From Boesenbergia rotunda (taxonomy: Eukaryota; Streptophyta; Magnoliopsida; Zingiberales; Zingiberaceae): a DNA stretch of 64,000 nt. Below are positions 12,386-22,806 of the stretch, one piece after another. The notes below the pieces were generated by a model, which did not search any database, was not told the origin of the DNA, and saw only the letters and a list, made by a program, of their open reading frames with translations. The stretch spans positions 1 through 64,000 of the forward strand of contig JAGFNQ010000873.1 in assembly GCA_024364735.1 (NCBI GenBank), given 5' to 3'. The stretch's first letter is position 1. Every line of letters begins with the position of its first letter. The translations under genes were made by a program, and so were the position numbers.

Positions 12386-13714
12386 ATGGCCAATCAAGAG
12401 TGGAACAGTGCCTGTCCACCACTTTTCTCCAGCGAGAATTTCAGATTTTGAAAAGATCAAATGGAATCTCATCTGAAGGCCCATATGGACATATGGATGA
12501 TAATCCAAACGGGATTCACTTTCTCTACAGAAGATGGATTATCAATCGCGTGGGACAAATTGGATGAACTAACGCTCAACAAGATTGAGATAGATGCAAA
12601 GGCGGGTGCAATCCTACAATGTGGCCTAACCAAAGAACAACTCAAACTGGTCGGACCATTTGAATGTGCTAAACAAATGTGGAAGAAGCTAATCAACCTA
12701 CATCAAGAGAACTCTGACATCGAGCTCTTAGAAGGGGTGCTATTCAAATCATCGGAAGAATTAGACGAAGAAGAGGAAGACAATCAAGTGAGCTATTTTG
12801 CACTCTCCGCACAAGCACAAGTAGCCAAAATAGAATCCATACCCGACTTCGAAATCGAACCAAAATCAAAAGATGAGTCTGCTGAGACAGAATCTTTATC
12901 GAACTTTGAATTTTTCTCAGAATTAAAATTACATAAGCAAACTAATACTGCAATGGTCAAGAAAAGTATAGCTTGTGTTGTTGGGAAAACTCCAAGAAAA
13001 TCACAGAAGATGAAGGCACTGCAAGCCACATGGGACGAATCGCCCTCGGAAGAAGAAGAAGCTCCACACTCCAACCTCCTCACGTTGACTGCCTCGAAAG
13101 ACATCGACTTCGAAACGGAATTAGAACCTGAGGAAGACGTCGTCACCGGAAAGCTTTCGATCTCGGAGGACGGACGAATTACGATAAGAGGTTATCTTGA
13201 ATCGGAGCTTTACTATCTTATTTCGTACTTGTCACGCAAGTTGGCGAAATCCAACATCCGGGTTGAATCCCTCCGATAGGAAGTCAAACTCCTGAAAGAT
13301 GAAGTCAACTCGAGTTCCTTAACCGAGTCAGTTCAAGAAGGAACCTTGACTCAAGTTCAAAAGCTTGAGGAAGAGAATTCCTCCTTGAAAACTCAAGTCA
13401 AGGAACTCAGAGTCGCATTATAATGATTCACTTCAGGTTCCAAGAATCTTGACATGATTATTGGAAAACAGAAGTCAGTTCTAAATCGATCCAGATTGGG
13501 CTATCAAACCAACTCGAGACAACGATCTTATTATTCTGTATTGAACCAATCTAGAACCCAAGTCCAAGCATGGGCCCCTAAGTTGAGTGTGAACAACCAG
13601 GCTAGACCAAACCAATATTGGATCTGCAAGGACAAGATTCACATCTTGCCTAACCCTTATCGAGGCTTCAGTCTAAGGGGAACCAATATAAAAATCATTT
13701 TTATACTTAGATAA
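12386..13714 (+). pseudogene. copia B gag, stop-containing and internally deleted
   Basis: ATG at 12386 opens a frame (MANQEWNSACPPLFS) that stays collinear with C's gag to 13714, with in-frame stops at about 12449, 13277 and 13421. Compared with C, the central Gag segment and the CCHC zinc knuckle are missing: after LHQENSDIE the sequence jumps to an acidic linker. The C-terminal half (ALQATWDESPSEEEEAP, a coiled-coil ISYLSRKLAKSNIRVESLR, and a basic tail with QYWICKDKIHILPN) is retained. It cannot give a working capsid protein. Confidence 0.85.
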
Positions 13715-14748
13715 TTTCTTTTCTTGCTTGTTACTTGTTTAGTTTTTATTTTTTTATTCTGCATAGACTTAGGAATGGTTAGTTAAGGACAAGACTTGAA
13801 ACTTGAACAACATAGTATTAGGTGAAGGTGAGATGATAATACGTTAGGGAAGCCTTTCTAAAAGGTCAAGTTGGGTAAGGCGTATCCTATTTGGTCTGTT
13901 TAGTCTGGTGGAACTAGCCGAAGCTACTGTTGGTGCAGAAAGCACCAAAGTCAAACCTGTATTTTGATAATGGCAACAAGGTTCGAAAGTTAAGTCTTAC
14001 TTGTTATCTAACATGTCACTTGAGTGTGCAGAGTAAAAAGCCCTAGCGAAGGACTGCTAGGCACTGGCGAAGGAATGCCAGAGTGAAAAGCCCTAGCGAA
14101 GGAATGCTAGGCACCGGGCGAAGGATAGCTCGGCATCCAAGACCTGGCAAAGGACCGTCAGGCAAAAGTCCAACCAGAGGAACGGTTGGCATCAGTTACA
14201 CTCTCCCGAGAGGAGTAGGTGAGGATGCGTTCCCCGTCGAGGGAATAGTAGGCGTCGGTTCGACCTAGGGTTCCATTTTGGAGACCCAAAGTCAGAACCA
14301 AGACAGCTAAGGCTGTATAATCTAATATTTTATTGTTTTATTGTGTTTTGGACTAACCCTGGATGCAGGACCGAAGGAACGTGTGTCTGCAGCTCAGAAA
14401 GCCTCAAAGGAAAGAGGCAACAGCTGACCAGGGCGCTCGGAGTGTCCCGGGCGCCCCCAAGGTGAACACAAAACACAAGAAAGCAAGATGGGCTTCGACA
14501 ATTCAAATCCCGGGCGCCCCCGTGCTCCCGGGCGCCCCCGCTGCTCTCGGGCGCCCCCAAGCGCAAGCATCGAAGCTCAACCCAGCGAAGCCAAGGGATA
14601 AGGCTTGACCCAGTCAACCCGGGCGCCCCGGTCAAACCTGATCCTGCTTTTGAAGGGATCAGATGTTGACCGCGATGGAGACGGATCAACCGACACGTGG
14701 GGGGGGGGGGGGCGCCCCCGACGTCCCGGGTGCCCCCGACGTCCCGGG

Positions 14749-15301
14749 TGTAACGACCCGGCCCATTTGGCGGTCTTGACCGTCGACCGTGCCGTTACTC
14801 TACTACTGGTCTTCCCGCCCCTGGCCAGCGGGTTTTTGCCTTCCTCAGGATTCGAACTCTAGACCTCCAGGCTAAAGTACTAGAGTTTATGAATCCTGAT
14901 ACCAATTGAGCTGCAGCTCAATTGGTATCAGGATTCATAAACTCTAGTACTTTAGCCTGGAGGTCTAGAGTTCGAATCCTGAGGAAGGCAAAAACCCGCT
15001 GGCCAGGGGCGGGAAGACCAGTAGTAGAGTAACGGCATGGTCGACGGTCGAGACCGCCAAATGGGCCGCCAAATGGGCCGGGTCGTTACAATAAAAAGGC
15101 GCCTTTTTATTGTAACGACCCGGCCCATTTGGCGGTCTCGACCGTCGACCGTCGACCGTGCCGTTACTCTACTACTGGTCTTCCCGCCCCTGGCCAGCGG
15201 GTTTTTGCCTTCCTCAGGATTCGAACTCTAGACCTCCAGGCTAAAGTACTAGAGTTTATGAATCCTGATACCAATTGAGCTGTATAGTTTCCATGTTTCC
15301 C
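14749..15301. repeat. Three-unit foldback of a gypsy LTR 5' end
   Basis: A unit of about 165-177 bp beginning TGTAACGACCCGGCCCATTT and ending CCAATTGAGCTG is present as plus (14749-14913), minus (14914-15090) and plus (15111-15282). The centres are the palindromes GAGCTGCAGCTC and a 20-bp perfect palindrome at 15091-15110. The copies differ slightly (one or two CGTCGAC units; a duplicated GCCAAATGGGCC in the middle copy). The last 19 bp (15283-15301) are an exact inverted copy of 15821-15839 inside the adjacent LTR. Each unit has a tRNA-like A box (GCTCAATTGGTA) and B box (AGTTCGAATCC) antisense to the TGTAAC end. Confidence 0.85.
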
Positions 15302-16240
15302 TGTAACGCCCGCCCCTCCTTACACTAGGGCAGGGTTACGCGAACATAATTTTCGTTTTAGCGGAAGCGTTTGAAACTTGAAACTTGAACATGATACATG
15401 TATAATCTTGTACTTGAACATGTAAGGCATGAAACCATTTAAACATCTTAGACATTGAGGAGAGCATGCTAGGTACCTTCACATTCTTATTTGCATAATA
15501 GAAGCATGCCACATAGTCATTTCTTAAGACAGAGGAGTAAGTATGAGGAAGGATAACATAATACTAAAGTTCTTTAGCCAGTATAAACTAAGTACTTAGC
15601 ATATGAGTAAGAGTGAGCATGAAATATCCATATGAGTCTAATTATCTGCAAGTAGCAACTTAGTAAGTATGATTCAACATTTAACATGCAATACTCAGCA
15701 TATGCATAACTAAATAAAACATGAGTAGATCTTCTTCCACCATGCCACCACCACACACATCTTTGCCCCTCCTGTTGCTCCCTTTAGTTTATCCATTCCT
15801 TACCCTTTTCTGCAGTACAAGGGAAACATGGAAACTATAAGCATATAGCTTAGTAAGATCCTTTCCTACTCACAAAATCATACGTTCCATCAAGTAGAGA
15901 AAACATCATGTCATAATAGTGCATAGCATTAAAACACTTAACTTAACATAGCATAAGGGAGCATATGTACTTATCATAAGAAGCATACTTGAACTTAACA
16001 TAATTCACCTTTATAGCATAATAGTCATATAGTCATGACAAGAAATGCGAATGCAAGATGCTCTTTTGAAAACATGCATAGGATGAGTTCATGCATATGC
16101 TTTTCTTAAAATCATACATATAGGTACTTAAACATACATCCATCATCATTGGGGGATCCCGGCTTGTACCTCTTACATACATACATAATGCGCGCATCCC
16201 TAATAGGCCGAGGTAGCTAGTCTCTAACCTACTAGGGAAA

Positions 16241-16560
16241 CTAGGTCCGTTCATAGTCCGTCGACCTAGGGGCATCCCCTTACTAGGTCCGTTCATAGTC
16301 CGTCGACCTAGGGGCTTCCCTTACTAGGTCCGTTCATAGTCCGTCGACCTAGGGGCTTCTCGGGAGCCCATCCCCTTACTAGGTCCGTTCATAGTCCGTC
16401 GACCTAGGGGCTGCATCCGGAGCCCACCCGTGGACCTTGCTAGGATCCGGTACAAGCCATACAAAGTAAAATAGCATACATGGATTTTATCATATCATAA
16501 GCATAGCATATTCTTGTTTCTTACTAGGTCCGTTCATAGTCCGTCGACCTAGGGGTTGCA
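16241..16560. repeat. About 41-bp repeats in H left LTR
   Basis: Five copies of TACTAGGTCCGTTCATAGTC + CGTCGACCTAGGGGC start near 16241, 16283, 16324, 16379 and 16524. Y1 has a different duplicated motif (CATAGTCGGTAGTCC, about 2310-2440) at the equivalent LTR position. Confidence 0.85.
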
Positions 16561-17760
16561 TAGCACATTCTTATCATATCATTGTCATATCATGAGCATG
16601 GCATGCCTCTTATCTTATCATGAAGAGTGCTCTTAGTCCCGACTTACAGGGAAGCATCTCTTAGGCATTTCATCATACATAAGCCATGCTTAACATAAGG
16701 GTGCTTAAAGAGCTTAAACATAGACATGTACATCATGATTCTTAGAGCATGAAAAAGCATGGGAGAAGACATGTTATCACCTATACTACTCATAGCATAT
16801 CATGAGTATCCTTGGCGTGCCTAATTGGGGTTGTAGCTTCCCCCTTAGCCCACATTCTTATTTAATCAAAAAATTCCAGCATATAAACTCTATGTTTAGA
16901 GCATGATAAACCATGAAAAACATTACACTAACATCATACATTAAGGTAGACATCATAGGGGAGACATTAGAAGGCATGTTGGGGTTGTTACCCCTTCTTA
17001 AGTCCTACTTATCATTCTTTACAGAAAATTCCAGCATACATACCTTAGTTTCCAAGCATGTTAAAACCATGAATAAACCATATTTACATCATATATCATC
17101 TTACATATCATAGGAAGGGTCATTATCAAGCATACTAGGAGTTTAAACCTCTCTAAGCCCTAAAAGAGGTCCTTGACCGAAAATTCCAGCAAGCCTACTC
17201 CGGGTTTTTGGGGGCTTAAGGACAAGGAAAACATCATATTATCATCATCTATTTAGTCACACATCATGAGGAAAAACATATGCAAATATAGGAGTAGTTT
17301 AAACTCTCGCAAGCCCTAAAAACCTTCTTGGCCGAAAACATCAAGAGCTTCATCCTATGTTTAAACCATTTTAGGCACTCGAACTATTGTAATGCAGGTG
17401 AGGGGATTACTTACATCCTTTCGCTTGAATTTCTCCTTCTCTAAAATCTTAAGGTGCCCTTGGTTGAAGGAAGGTGAGTGTTCTCCTTCCTAGCACTTCT
17501 ATAGAACCCTTGACCCTAGTAGAGGGTAAGACCCTTGTAGACTTCTTCCTCCTTCCAATTCCCTAGGGTTGGAACCCTAGGGTGGTGTTTCGAAAATGAA
17601 AAGGGAGAAGGGAATTTCGGTGGTGAGGGTGAAGGAGAAGAAGAAGAGGAAGTTATTCCAACTTCTCTTTCCCTTATTTATACTTTTCTCATGAAGAGAC
17701 ATGTCTCTTCACTTCCCTAGTTTTTAACAAGCATGTTTCTTATTCCCTCTACATGAAATA

Positions 17761-17825
17761 TGGCTTGGTACAATGGTTAAGACATTGCTAGTGCAACTAG
17801 GAGGTTCAAGGTTCAATCCTTGCTT
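17761..17825 (+). other. tRNA-like relic in H left LTR
   Basis: TGGCTTGGTACAATGGTTAA (A-box-like) is followed by GGTTCAATCC (B box, 17810-17819) with a CAAGG/CCTTG stem. The same sequence occurs in the right LTR (B box 23496-23505). It is antisense to H. No acceptor stem could be matched. Confidence 0.5.
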
Positions 17826-17939
17826 CCTCCTTTTTATCACATTTTGCACTAATCCATATCAAAGCCCATTAAGCCAAGCCCATCATGAAATTTCATAATA
17901 TTAATAATATTCCATGAATTCACACTACAAGAATTTTTG

Positions 17940-18150
17940 CAATCAACAACGCCCAATCGACAACGTTTTTTAAAAAAAACGTTGTCTTTTTTTGTTTTAC
18001 AACGTTTTTAGTGAAAAGCGTTGTCTATGTGTTTTACTTTTTAATAACGACAACGTTTTATAATGATGCGATGTGCTTAGTGTTGTGGTTTCGGATGAAA
18101 GACAACACTGTTACAAAAGCGTTTTTTAAAAGCGTTGTCGTATTTCCCGC
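17940..18150. repeat. CACTA left subterminal repeats
   Basis: Repeated hairpin-like motifs of the form GACAACGTTTTT...AAAACGTTGTC recur here, mirrored at 21975-22150 (GACAACGCGGAAAAAGCGTTGTC). Such subterminal arrays are the transposase-binding regions in known CACTA elements. The role here is inferred from family knowledge. Confidence 0.8.
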
Positions 18151-18537
18151 TAAAATAAAAAACACATCCCCTCCCTCCACCTCGCTCATTGCCAACCCTC
18201 GGCGGCTCGCGAAAAATCTCTCCGTGCTTCTTTTCTCCGTGAAATATCTCCCTCCACCTCCCTCATTGCCACCTCCCTCGTCCTCTCCTCTCCACGAAAT
18301 CGACATTGTGTACGATTCCTCTGCCGGCGTTGGAGTTCCCTTCATCGTTTCATAGCCGCGGTATTTCTCCCACCTTCCTCGCTTCACCTCCGGCCGCCGA
18401 GGAGGTGCATCTCCGTCTCCCAGCCGAAACCCTAATTACTTCCCTGCCGAAATCCAGATCTTCTCGAAGAATCCAGTTTCAGGAAGATAATCTAGAGTTA
18501 ACTTCTTGTTTTGGCTCTTTTCTAGTATTCTTTCCTC

Positions 18538-18893
18538 ATGGAGGGAGGATTGGGCGGGGAAGCAGCTGCAGGAGCGCCGTTGCCTCTTGCGAAATGGAGG
18601 AGCGATCTATCCCGTGCTTTCCAGTACTACTTGGATAGATCTACTCCCCACACCATCGGAAGATGGATTGGAACCTTGGGGGTCGCGCTCGTCTACTCCC
18701 TGCGCGTTTACTTCCTGCAGGGCTTTTACATCGTCAGCTATGGGCTTGGAATCTACCTGCTCAATCTGCTCATCGGATTCCTCTCGCCAATGGTGGATCC
18801 GGAGCTTGAAGTCTCCGATGGGCCTTCACTACCCATGAGGGGATCTGATGAGTTCAAGCCCTTCATTCGCCGGCTTCCTGAGTTCAAGTTTTG
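18538..18893 (+). pseudogene. RER1: Captured first exon of an RER1-family ER retention receptor
   Basis: The 118 codons from ATG 18538 match plant RER1 proteins: YLDRSTPHTIGRWIGTLGVA, the membrane segment YSLRVYFLQGFYIVSYGLGI, then LNLLIGFLSPMVDPELE, GSDEFKPFIRRLPEFKFW. RER1 is a four-membrane-span Golgi protein that returns ER proteins via COPI. Only the first half (two membrane spans) is present. The exon ends at a GT donor (18894) inside the Trp codon; the C-terminal half is absent. About 350 bp of CT-rich, 5'-UTR-like sequence upstream, with GCCGAAACCCTAA, was probably captured too. No stop or frameshift is present, so capture is recent or the frame is under constraint. Confidence 0.92.
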
Positions 18894-21579
18894 GTAACTT
18901 CATAGCTCCATACATTTCGCAACATCTTTTGCTCTTGGCTGCGGGGATCTTCTGCTTGAGAAATTTTGTCTCAAACTATTTTTGATTCTGCAAGATGATG
19001 CCTAAGATATTTAGGTTTTCATCTACGCTTGGTTAAAGGAGCTGTAGTTCTGTCTTGCTAGTTTAACTTGCTCGCGAGCAGAGATCTGCAGCGCCTTTTA
19101 CCTTGACATATTTTTTAGTACCAGAAAAATGTATTGTGCCTTTAAGCTTAGAGTGTTTGCCTAGTTTCGTAGCTTATGTGTTCTATTGAGGATCATCTTA
19201 TTTGTGATTGTTGTCTCTTAGTTGGATGCTACCTCAAGGTAGAAATCCTTGTCTTGGAATGTTTATGTCTATCCAGTTGAACAGTTTTCCAGTTGATGAT
19301 CAGATGAATATGAAATCTGTGGTTGAATATTTCAAAGAGATGTATGGATTTACAATTCAGCATGCTCATCTTCCTTGCCTTCAAGTAGGAAATCAGAAGA
19401 AAGCAAATTATCTACCAATGGAGGTAAGTTCATCAATAATGATGTTCAATTTGCTGGGTTATTTCATCTCCGATTATGTGGCATGCAGGCTTGCAAAATA
19501 GTAGAGGGTCAGAGATACACAAAGAGGTTGAATGAAAAGCAAATTACTTCCTTTCTAAAAGTCACATGCCAGAGACCCAGAGAACAAGAAATGGATATTT
19601 TACAGGTATATGGTTGTTTCAACCATCAATTTTAGTGCCATTGCTGTATTTCCAGTGGCCATTCAATGTATTTGATGCAAAATTGTGTATGATGCCTAGG
19701 AAGTAGGTATTTTAAATGGATTATATTAAAAGATTGCGGCTGTTAAAGAATTGATTGAGAGCTTACAGTACAGGAAATGTTTGCTCGAAAATTAAATAGA
19801 CATGGCTAATTAAATGGATACTAAAGTTTCTGAATCTGTTTCTTTTTGATAAACTTGGTTTCTAACTTTGATTATTTGTTGAAAACTGAATGATTGGTAA
19901 TAAAGTTATAGCATTCACTTCAACACAGATCATAGCATATTGCTTGCAATTTCCTTCTACGTTATTATATTTTAGCAGCATACTATTAGGCTCTTCTCGG
20001 GTGGCATGGATCATTCACATGTTAACATGGATCGAGACATGCATCTGAGTTTATTCTGGCTGTACTTCTTGCAATATGTGGCTATTGATGTCTGAAACAA
20101 CATAAAAGTTGTTAGAAATCAAACTTTTTTACACTTGTCAAGTTTATAGCAAAAGGTTAGTGTATTATTATGCACTGGCTCTTCATCTGTGAATACGTAT
20201 TGTAGTAACTGTTTGTAGAATTGTTGAAATGCAGTTCTTCTTTGTTCCATCTTGTTCAACCAACAACCATTGGATTCTTGGTGCCAGTCAGTCATTTGTT
20301 GTTTGTGTCCAAGCCTTCCTTAGTGTATTCTCCTTTGTTAGCCAAGCCGAGCTACAATATGCTTTTGTATCTTGAATAATGTTCTCTCTTATTTAGGCTA
20401 TTTTTTTTTATAGATGTTCATCTCCGTGAACAGCAGTCATCTCAATGTGTTGTATTTTTCTTTCTCAGACAGTTCGCCAAAATGCTTATGGGAATGATCC
20501 CTATTCAAAGGAATTTGGAATAAACATAAGTGACAAGTTAACCTCAGTGGAGGCCCGAGTGCTTCCTGCTCCATGGGTAAGTGTTGCCTATGCAATTTTT
20601 TTAATCTAAAATTACAACTTGCTCCACCTTTTTTTGTGATAAATAACCTCATTTCATTATGTAGCTAAAGTACCATGAAACTGGCAAAGAAAAGGAGTGT
20701 CTACCTCAAGTTGGCCAATGGAACATGATGAATAAGGTTCATTTATTTAATCTTACCGCATTATTAATCCTTAGAGTATTAATAGGCTTGCCTACATTTA
20801 CTTGTGTTTTGAATTATGTTATATGACGATTGGAATGGAAGTTGGCCTATTAGAATATAGCAGGGGAGGATGCAGACTTCAGATTATCAAGTAAATATTG
20901 CTGTTTTGATGCAGAAAGTGATCAATGGGTGTACAGTAAATCATTGGGCTTGCATTAACTTTTCTCGAAGTGTTCAAGAGAACACAGCTCATATTTTCTG
21001 TCAGGAGCTAGGACAAATGTGCCAAGTCTCTGGAATGGTACAATTTTTTGGCTTCACTTAATTATTTTCTTTTTCAAACATTCTTAGCATAATGTGACTG
21101 CAGTTTTCATCAATCATTTGCGATTTACTCGACAAATATTCAAGGGCGATGACATAATTAGCATGATTGACTCTTCAGGAATTCAACCGAGAACCAGTTA
21201 TCCCAATTCACTCTGCTAGACCTGAACAAGTGGAGAAGGCTCTAAGACATGTATATAATGCAGCAACAAACAAACTAAAAGGCAAAGAGCTTGAGCTTCT
21301 TGTAGCCATCCTTCCTGATAATAACGGTTCTTTATACGGTAAGCACTCAAATTTTGCATCCATATCTCCACCTTTTGTTCAAACTTTGGAACCATGTTTT
21401 ACATGGAGTTTTGATCTGCAGGCAATCTGAAACGAATATGCGAAACTGACTTGGGGTTGATCTCACAATGCTGCCTAACAAAGCACGTGTTCAAGATAAG
21501 CAAACAGTATTTTGCGAATGTCTCACTCAAAATTAATGTCATGGAGTTTTCTAGCTTTTGTAATCTTCTGTCAGTGTAA
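18538..21579 (+). CDS. Putative chimeric RER1-Argonaute transduplicate (8 exons)
   Basis: A model with exons 18538-18893, 19222-19423, 19489-19605, 20469-20576, 20665-20736, 20915-21037, 21179-21338 and 21422-21579 uses GT-AG introns throughout and totals 1296 nt, encoding 431 residues plus stop. The first 118 codons are RER1; the rest is the Argonaute PAZ-to-MID piece, followed by a 12-residue non-Argonaute tail (MEFSSFCNLLSV) and a TAA. The joining intron (18894-19221) ends TTGTCTCTTAG. If the ancestral-looking Argonaute acceptor at 19276 were used instead, the fusion would hit a stop at once. The open frame is seen in the sequence; transcription and splicing are inferred. It could equally be non-coding and a source of small RNAs. 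Confidence 0.55.
19226..21579 (+). pseudogene. AGO1: Captured AGO1-like Argonaute fragment (PAZ half, L2, MID)
   Basis: Seven exons with intact GT-AG junctions encode a continuous AGO1-clade segment: SVVEYFKEMYGF and LPCLQVGN (PAZ), CKIVEGQRY, KVTCQRPREQE, SVEARVLPAPW, LPQVGQWNMMNKK, INFSRSVQ (L2), then LLVAILPDNNGSLYGNLKRI and SQCCLTKHVFKISKQY (MID). The fragment begins mid-PAZ and ends at VSLKINV, just before the PIWI domain, so the catalytic Asp/Glu/Asp/His of the slicer are absent. From ATG 19226 the spliced ORF would be 311 residues. Host AGO1 proteins are about 1000 residues and bind small RNAs for silencing; this piece could at most retain the 5'-nucleotide-binding MID fold. Confidence 0.93.
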
Positions 21580-21681
21580 TATATAGGTATGCTTTATATT
21601 CTTTTTAGTTGTCACATATGGAAGCAGTCTTATTTGTGTGTATATAATCTCTTATCCCAATTTATTATTTTTATGCAGTGT

Positions 21682-21744
21682 TAAAGCAGATCGAGTTAAC
21701 AAGCAGCCCCAAAGAACAACTTGTGAATGATGAAGTTTTATAGA
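21682..21744 (+). other. Possible third captured exon, unrecognised
   Basis: A good acceptor (TTTTTATGCAG, ending about 21680) precedes an open stretch LKQIELTSSPKEQLVNDEVL ending in TAG near 21744. It does not match Argonaute or RER1. It could be the last exon of another captured gene or of a lost CACTA gene. Identification is not possible from the sequence alone. Confidence 0.25.
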
Positions 21745-21834
21745 ACTTGTGAATTGAGATATTTTTTGTATTTAATATGGAATACAAACACTTTTGTAAA
21801 TAATGCACTGTATTATAAGTGAATTTTGTAAACT

Positions 21835-21965
21835 ATTATCAGTGTAAATTGTGAATATTATCAATTGTGAATAAAAATGCTTGTAAATTGTGAATATTGT
21901 AAATTGTGAATATTATCAATTGTGAATAAAAATGTTTATAAATTGTGAATATTATAAATTGTGAA
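21835..21965. repeat. Short tandem repeat in CACTA right arm
   Basis: AATTGTGAATATTATCAATT and GTGAATAAAAATG units repeat two to three times between the cargo and the right subterminal repeats. It is AT-rich and non-coding. Confidence 0.75.
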
Positions 21966-22353
21966 AAACACTGCCTATTAAAAAGACAACGCTTTTTAAA
22001 AACCAATAGACAACGCGAAAAAAGCGTTGTCTTTGCTCCAAACCACAACGCGGAAAAAGCGTTGTCGTAGATATACTTTCTACAACGGCTTCATCAACAT
22101 CGCTTTTTAAGCATTAACGACAACGCGGAAAAAGCGTTGTTGTTTAACTTTTTTCTTGTAGTGTCATAATATTCCATAATATTTCATGATAATATTTCAT
22201 GAATTTCATAATATTTCATATTCATGAATTCATAATGATTCATAATATTTCATGATAATATTTCATGAATTCCATAACATCTCATATTCATGAATTCATA
22301 ATATTTAATAATAATATTTCATGAATTCATATGGGAAATTTTGGGGTGTTACA

Positions 22354-22367
22354 ATCCTCCACACCTT
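22354..22367 (-). promoter_or_regulatory. Polypurine tract of H
   Basis: On the minus strand AAGGTGTGGAGGAT abuts the LTR start TGTAACACCCC, the expected position for plus-strand priming of a minus-oriented gypsy element. Confidence 0.75.
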
Positions 22368-22391
22368 ATAAAAAGTTCGTCCCGAACTTTA

Positions 22392-22490
22392 AAATAATTC
22401 TGGATACTTTAATCGTATCGCCTCCTCTCGTTCCCATGTGGCTTCTTCGAATTGTTCGTTCCGCCACAGAACCTTTACTAAGGGTACTTC
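22392..22490 (-). pseudogene. C-terminal tail of gypsy polyprotein (H remnant)
   Basis: Thirty-three codons read EVPLVKVLWRNEQFEEATWE followed by REEAIRLKYPELF and a TAA. This is the conserved chromodomain-region tail of Tekay/Del-type chromovirus integrases (VKVLWRN...EATWE.E..M...YP.LF). It is all that remains of gag-pol in H and it identifies the family as chromovirus-like gypsy. Confidence 0.88.
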
Positions 22491-22791
22491 CTGATATAAT
22501 TATACACATACCTCGTAATTATGTACCTATCGTGATTATGGGTAATCCAACTCATATTAGGTGGGGGTGCGGTCTCATCACCCCGATTGCTACGTCCTCT
22601 AGCCATATCTATTATACAGGTGATAAATAAGCTACATAAGAATTAATACTACTTCTACTTGTTATGCAAGCATAAATCATCTCCATATATCATTATTGTA
22701 CATGAAATAAAATAAAGCGAGGTTAGGATCTCTTACTTGGAAGTGGTAGGATGAAGCTTTGATGTGTGTGTGTAGTGGGGAAGGCAGACCT

Positions 22792-22804
22792 GCTCTGATA
22801 CCAA
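22792..22804 (-). promoter_or_regulatory. Primer-binding site of H
   Basis: GCTCTGATACCAA on the plus strand is the complement of TTGGTATCAGAGC, the initiator tRNA-Met site, two bases from the right LTR. This fixes H in minus orientation. Confidence 0.9.
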
Positions 22805-22806
22805 CC

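Larger units (their letters stand above)
17923..22163. mobile_element. Pack-CACTA transposon carrying RER1 and Argonaute gene pieces
   Basis: The ends are CACTACAAGAA (left) and TTCTTGTAGTG (right), the canonical CACTA (En/Spm) terminal inverted repeat. The 3-bp target duplication TCA is at 17920-17922 and 22164-22166. Subterminal regions carry repeats of GACAACGC/GCGTTGTC in both orientations. The other LTR of the same retrotransposon has the unoccupied site (TTCATAATATT at 23605-23615), which confirms the boundaries. No transposase (TNPD/TNPA) coding is visible in the 4.2 kb, so it is non-autonomous. Cargo occupies about 18170-21750. Confidence 0.95.

Noticed and set aside
12461..13279. 272-residue ORF as a novel gene
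   Set aside because: It aligns collinearly with C's gag and is a deleted copia gag.
14749..15301. Foldback as a pure sequencing or assembly artefact
   Set aside because: The three arms differ from each other by substitutions and small indels, which a simple read-through or duplication artefact would not give; still worth a long-read check.
18011..18387. ORFs on both strands of about 110 residues upstream of RER1
   Set aside because: They lie in the CACTA subterminal repeats and CT-rich 5'-UTR-like region; no domain, and they overlap in several frames.
18306..18838. Alternative-frame ORFs over the RER1 exon
   Set aside because: Shadows of the RER1 frame; only the 18538 frame matches a known family.
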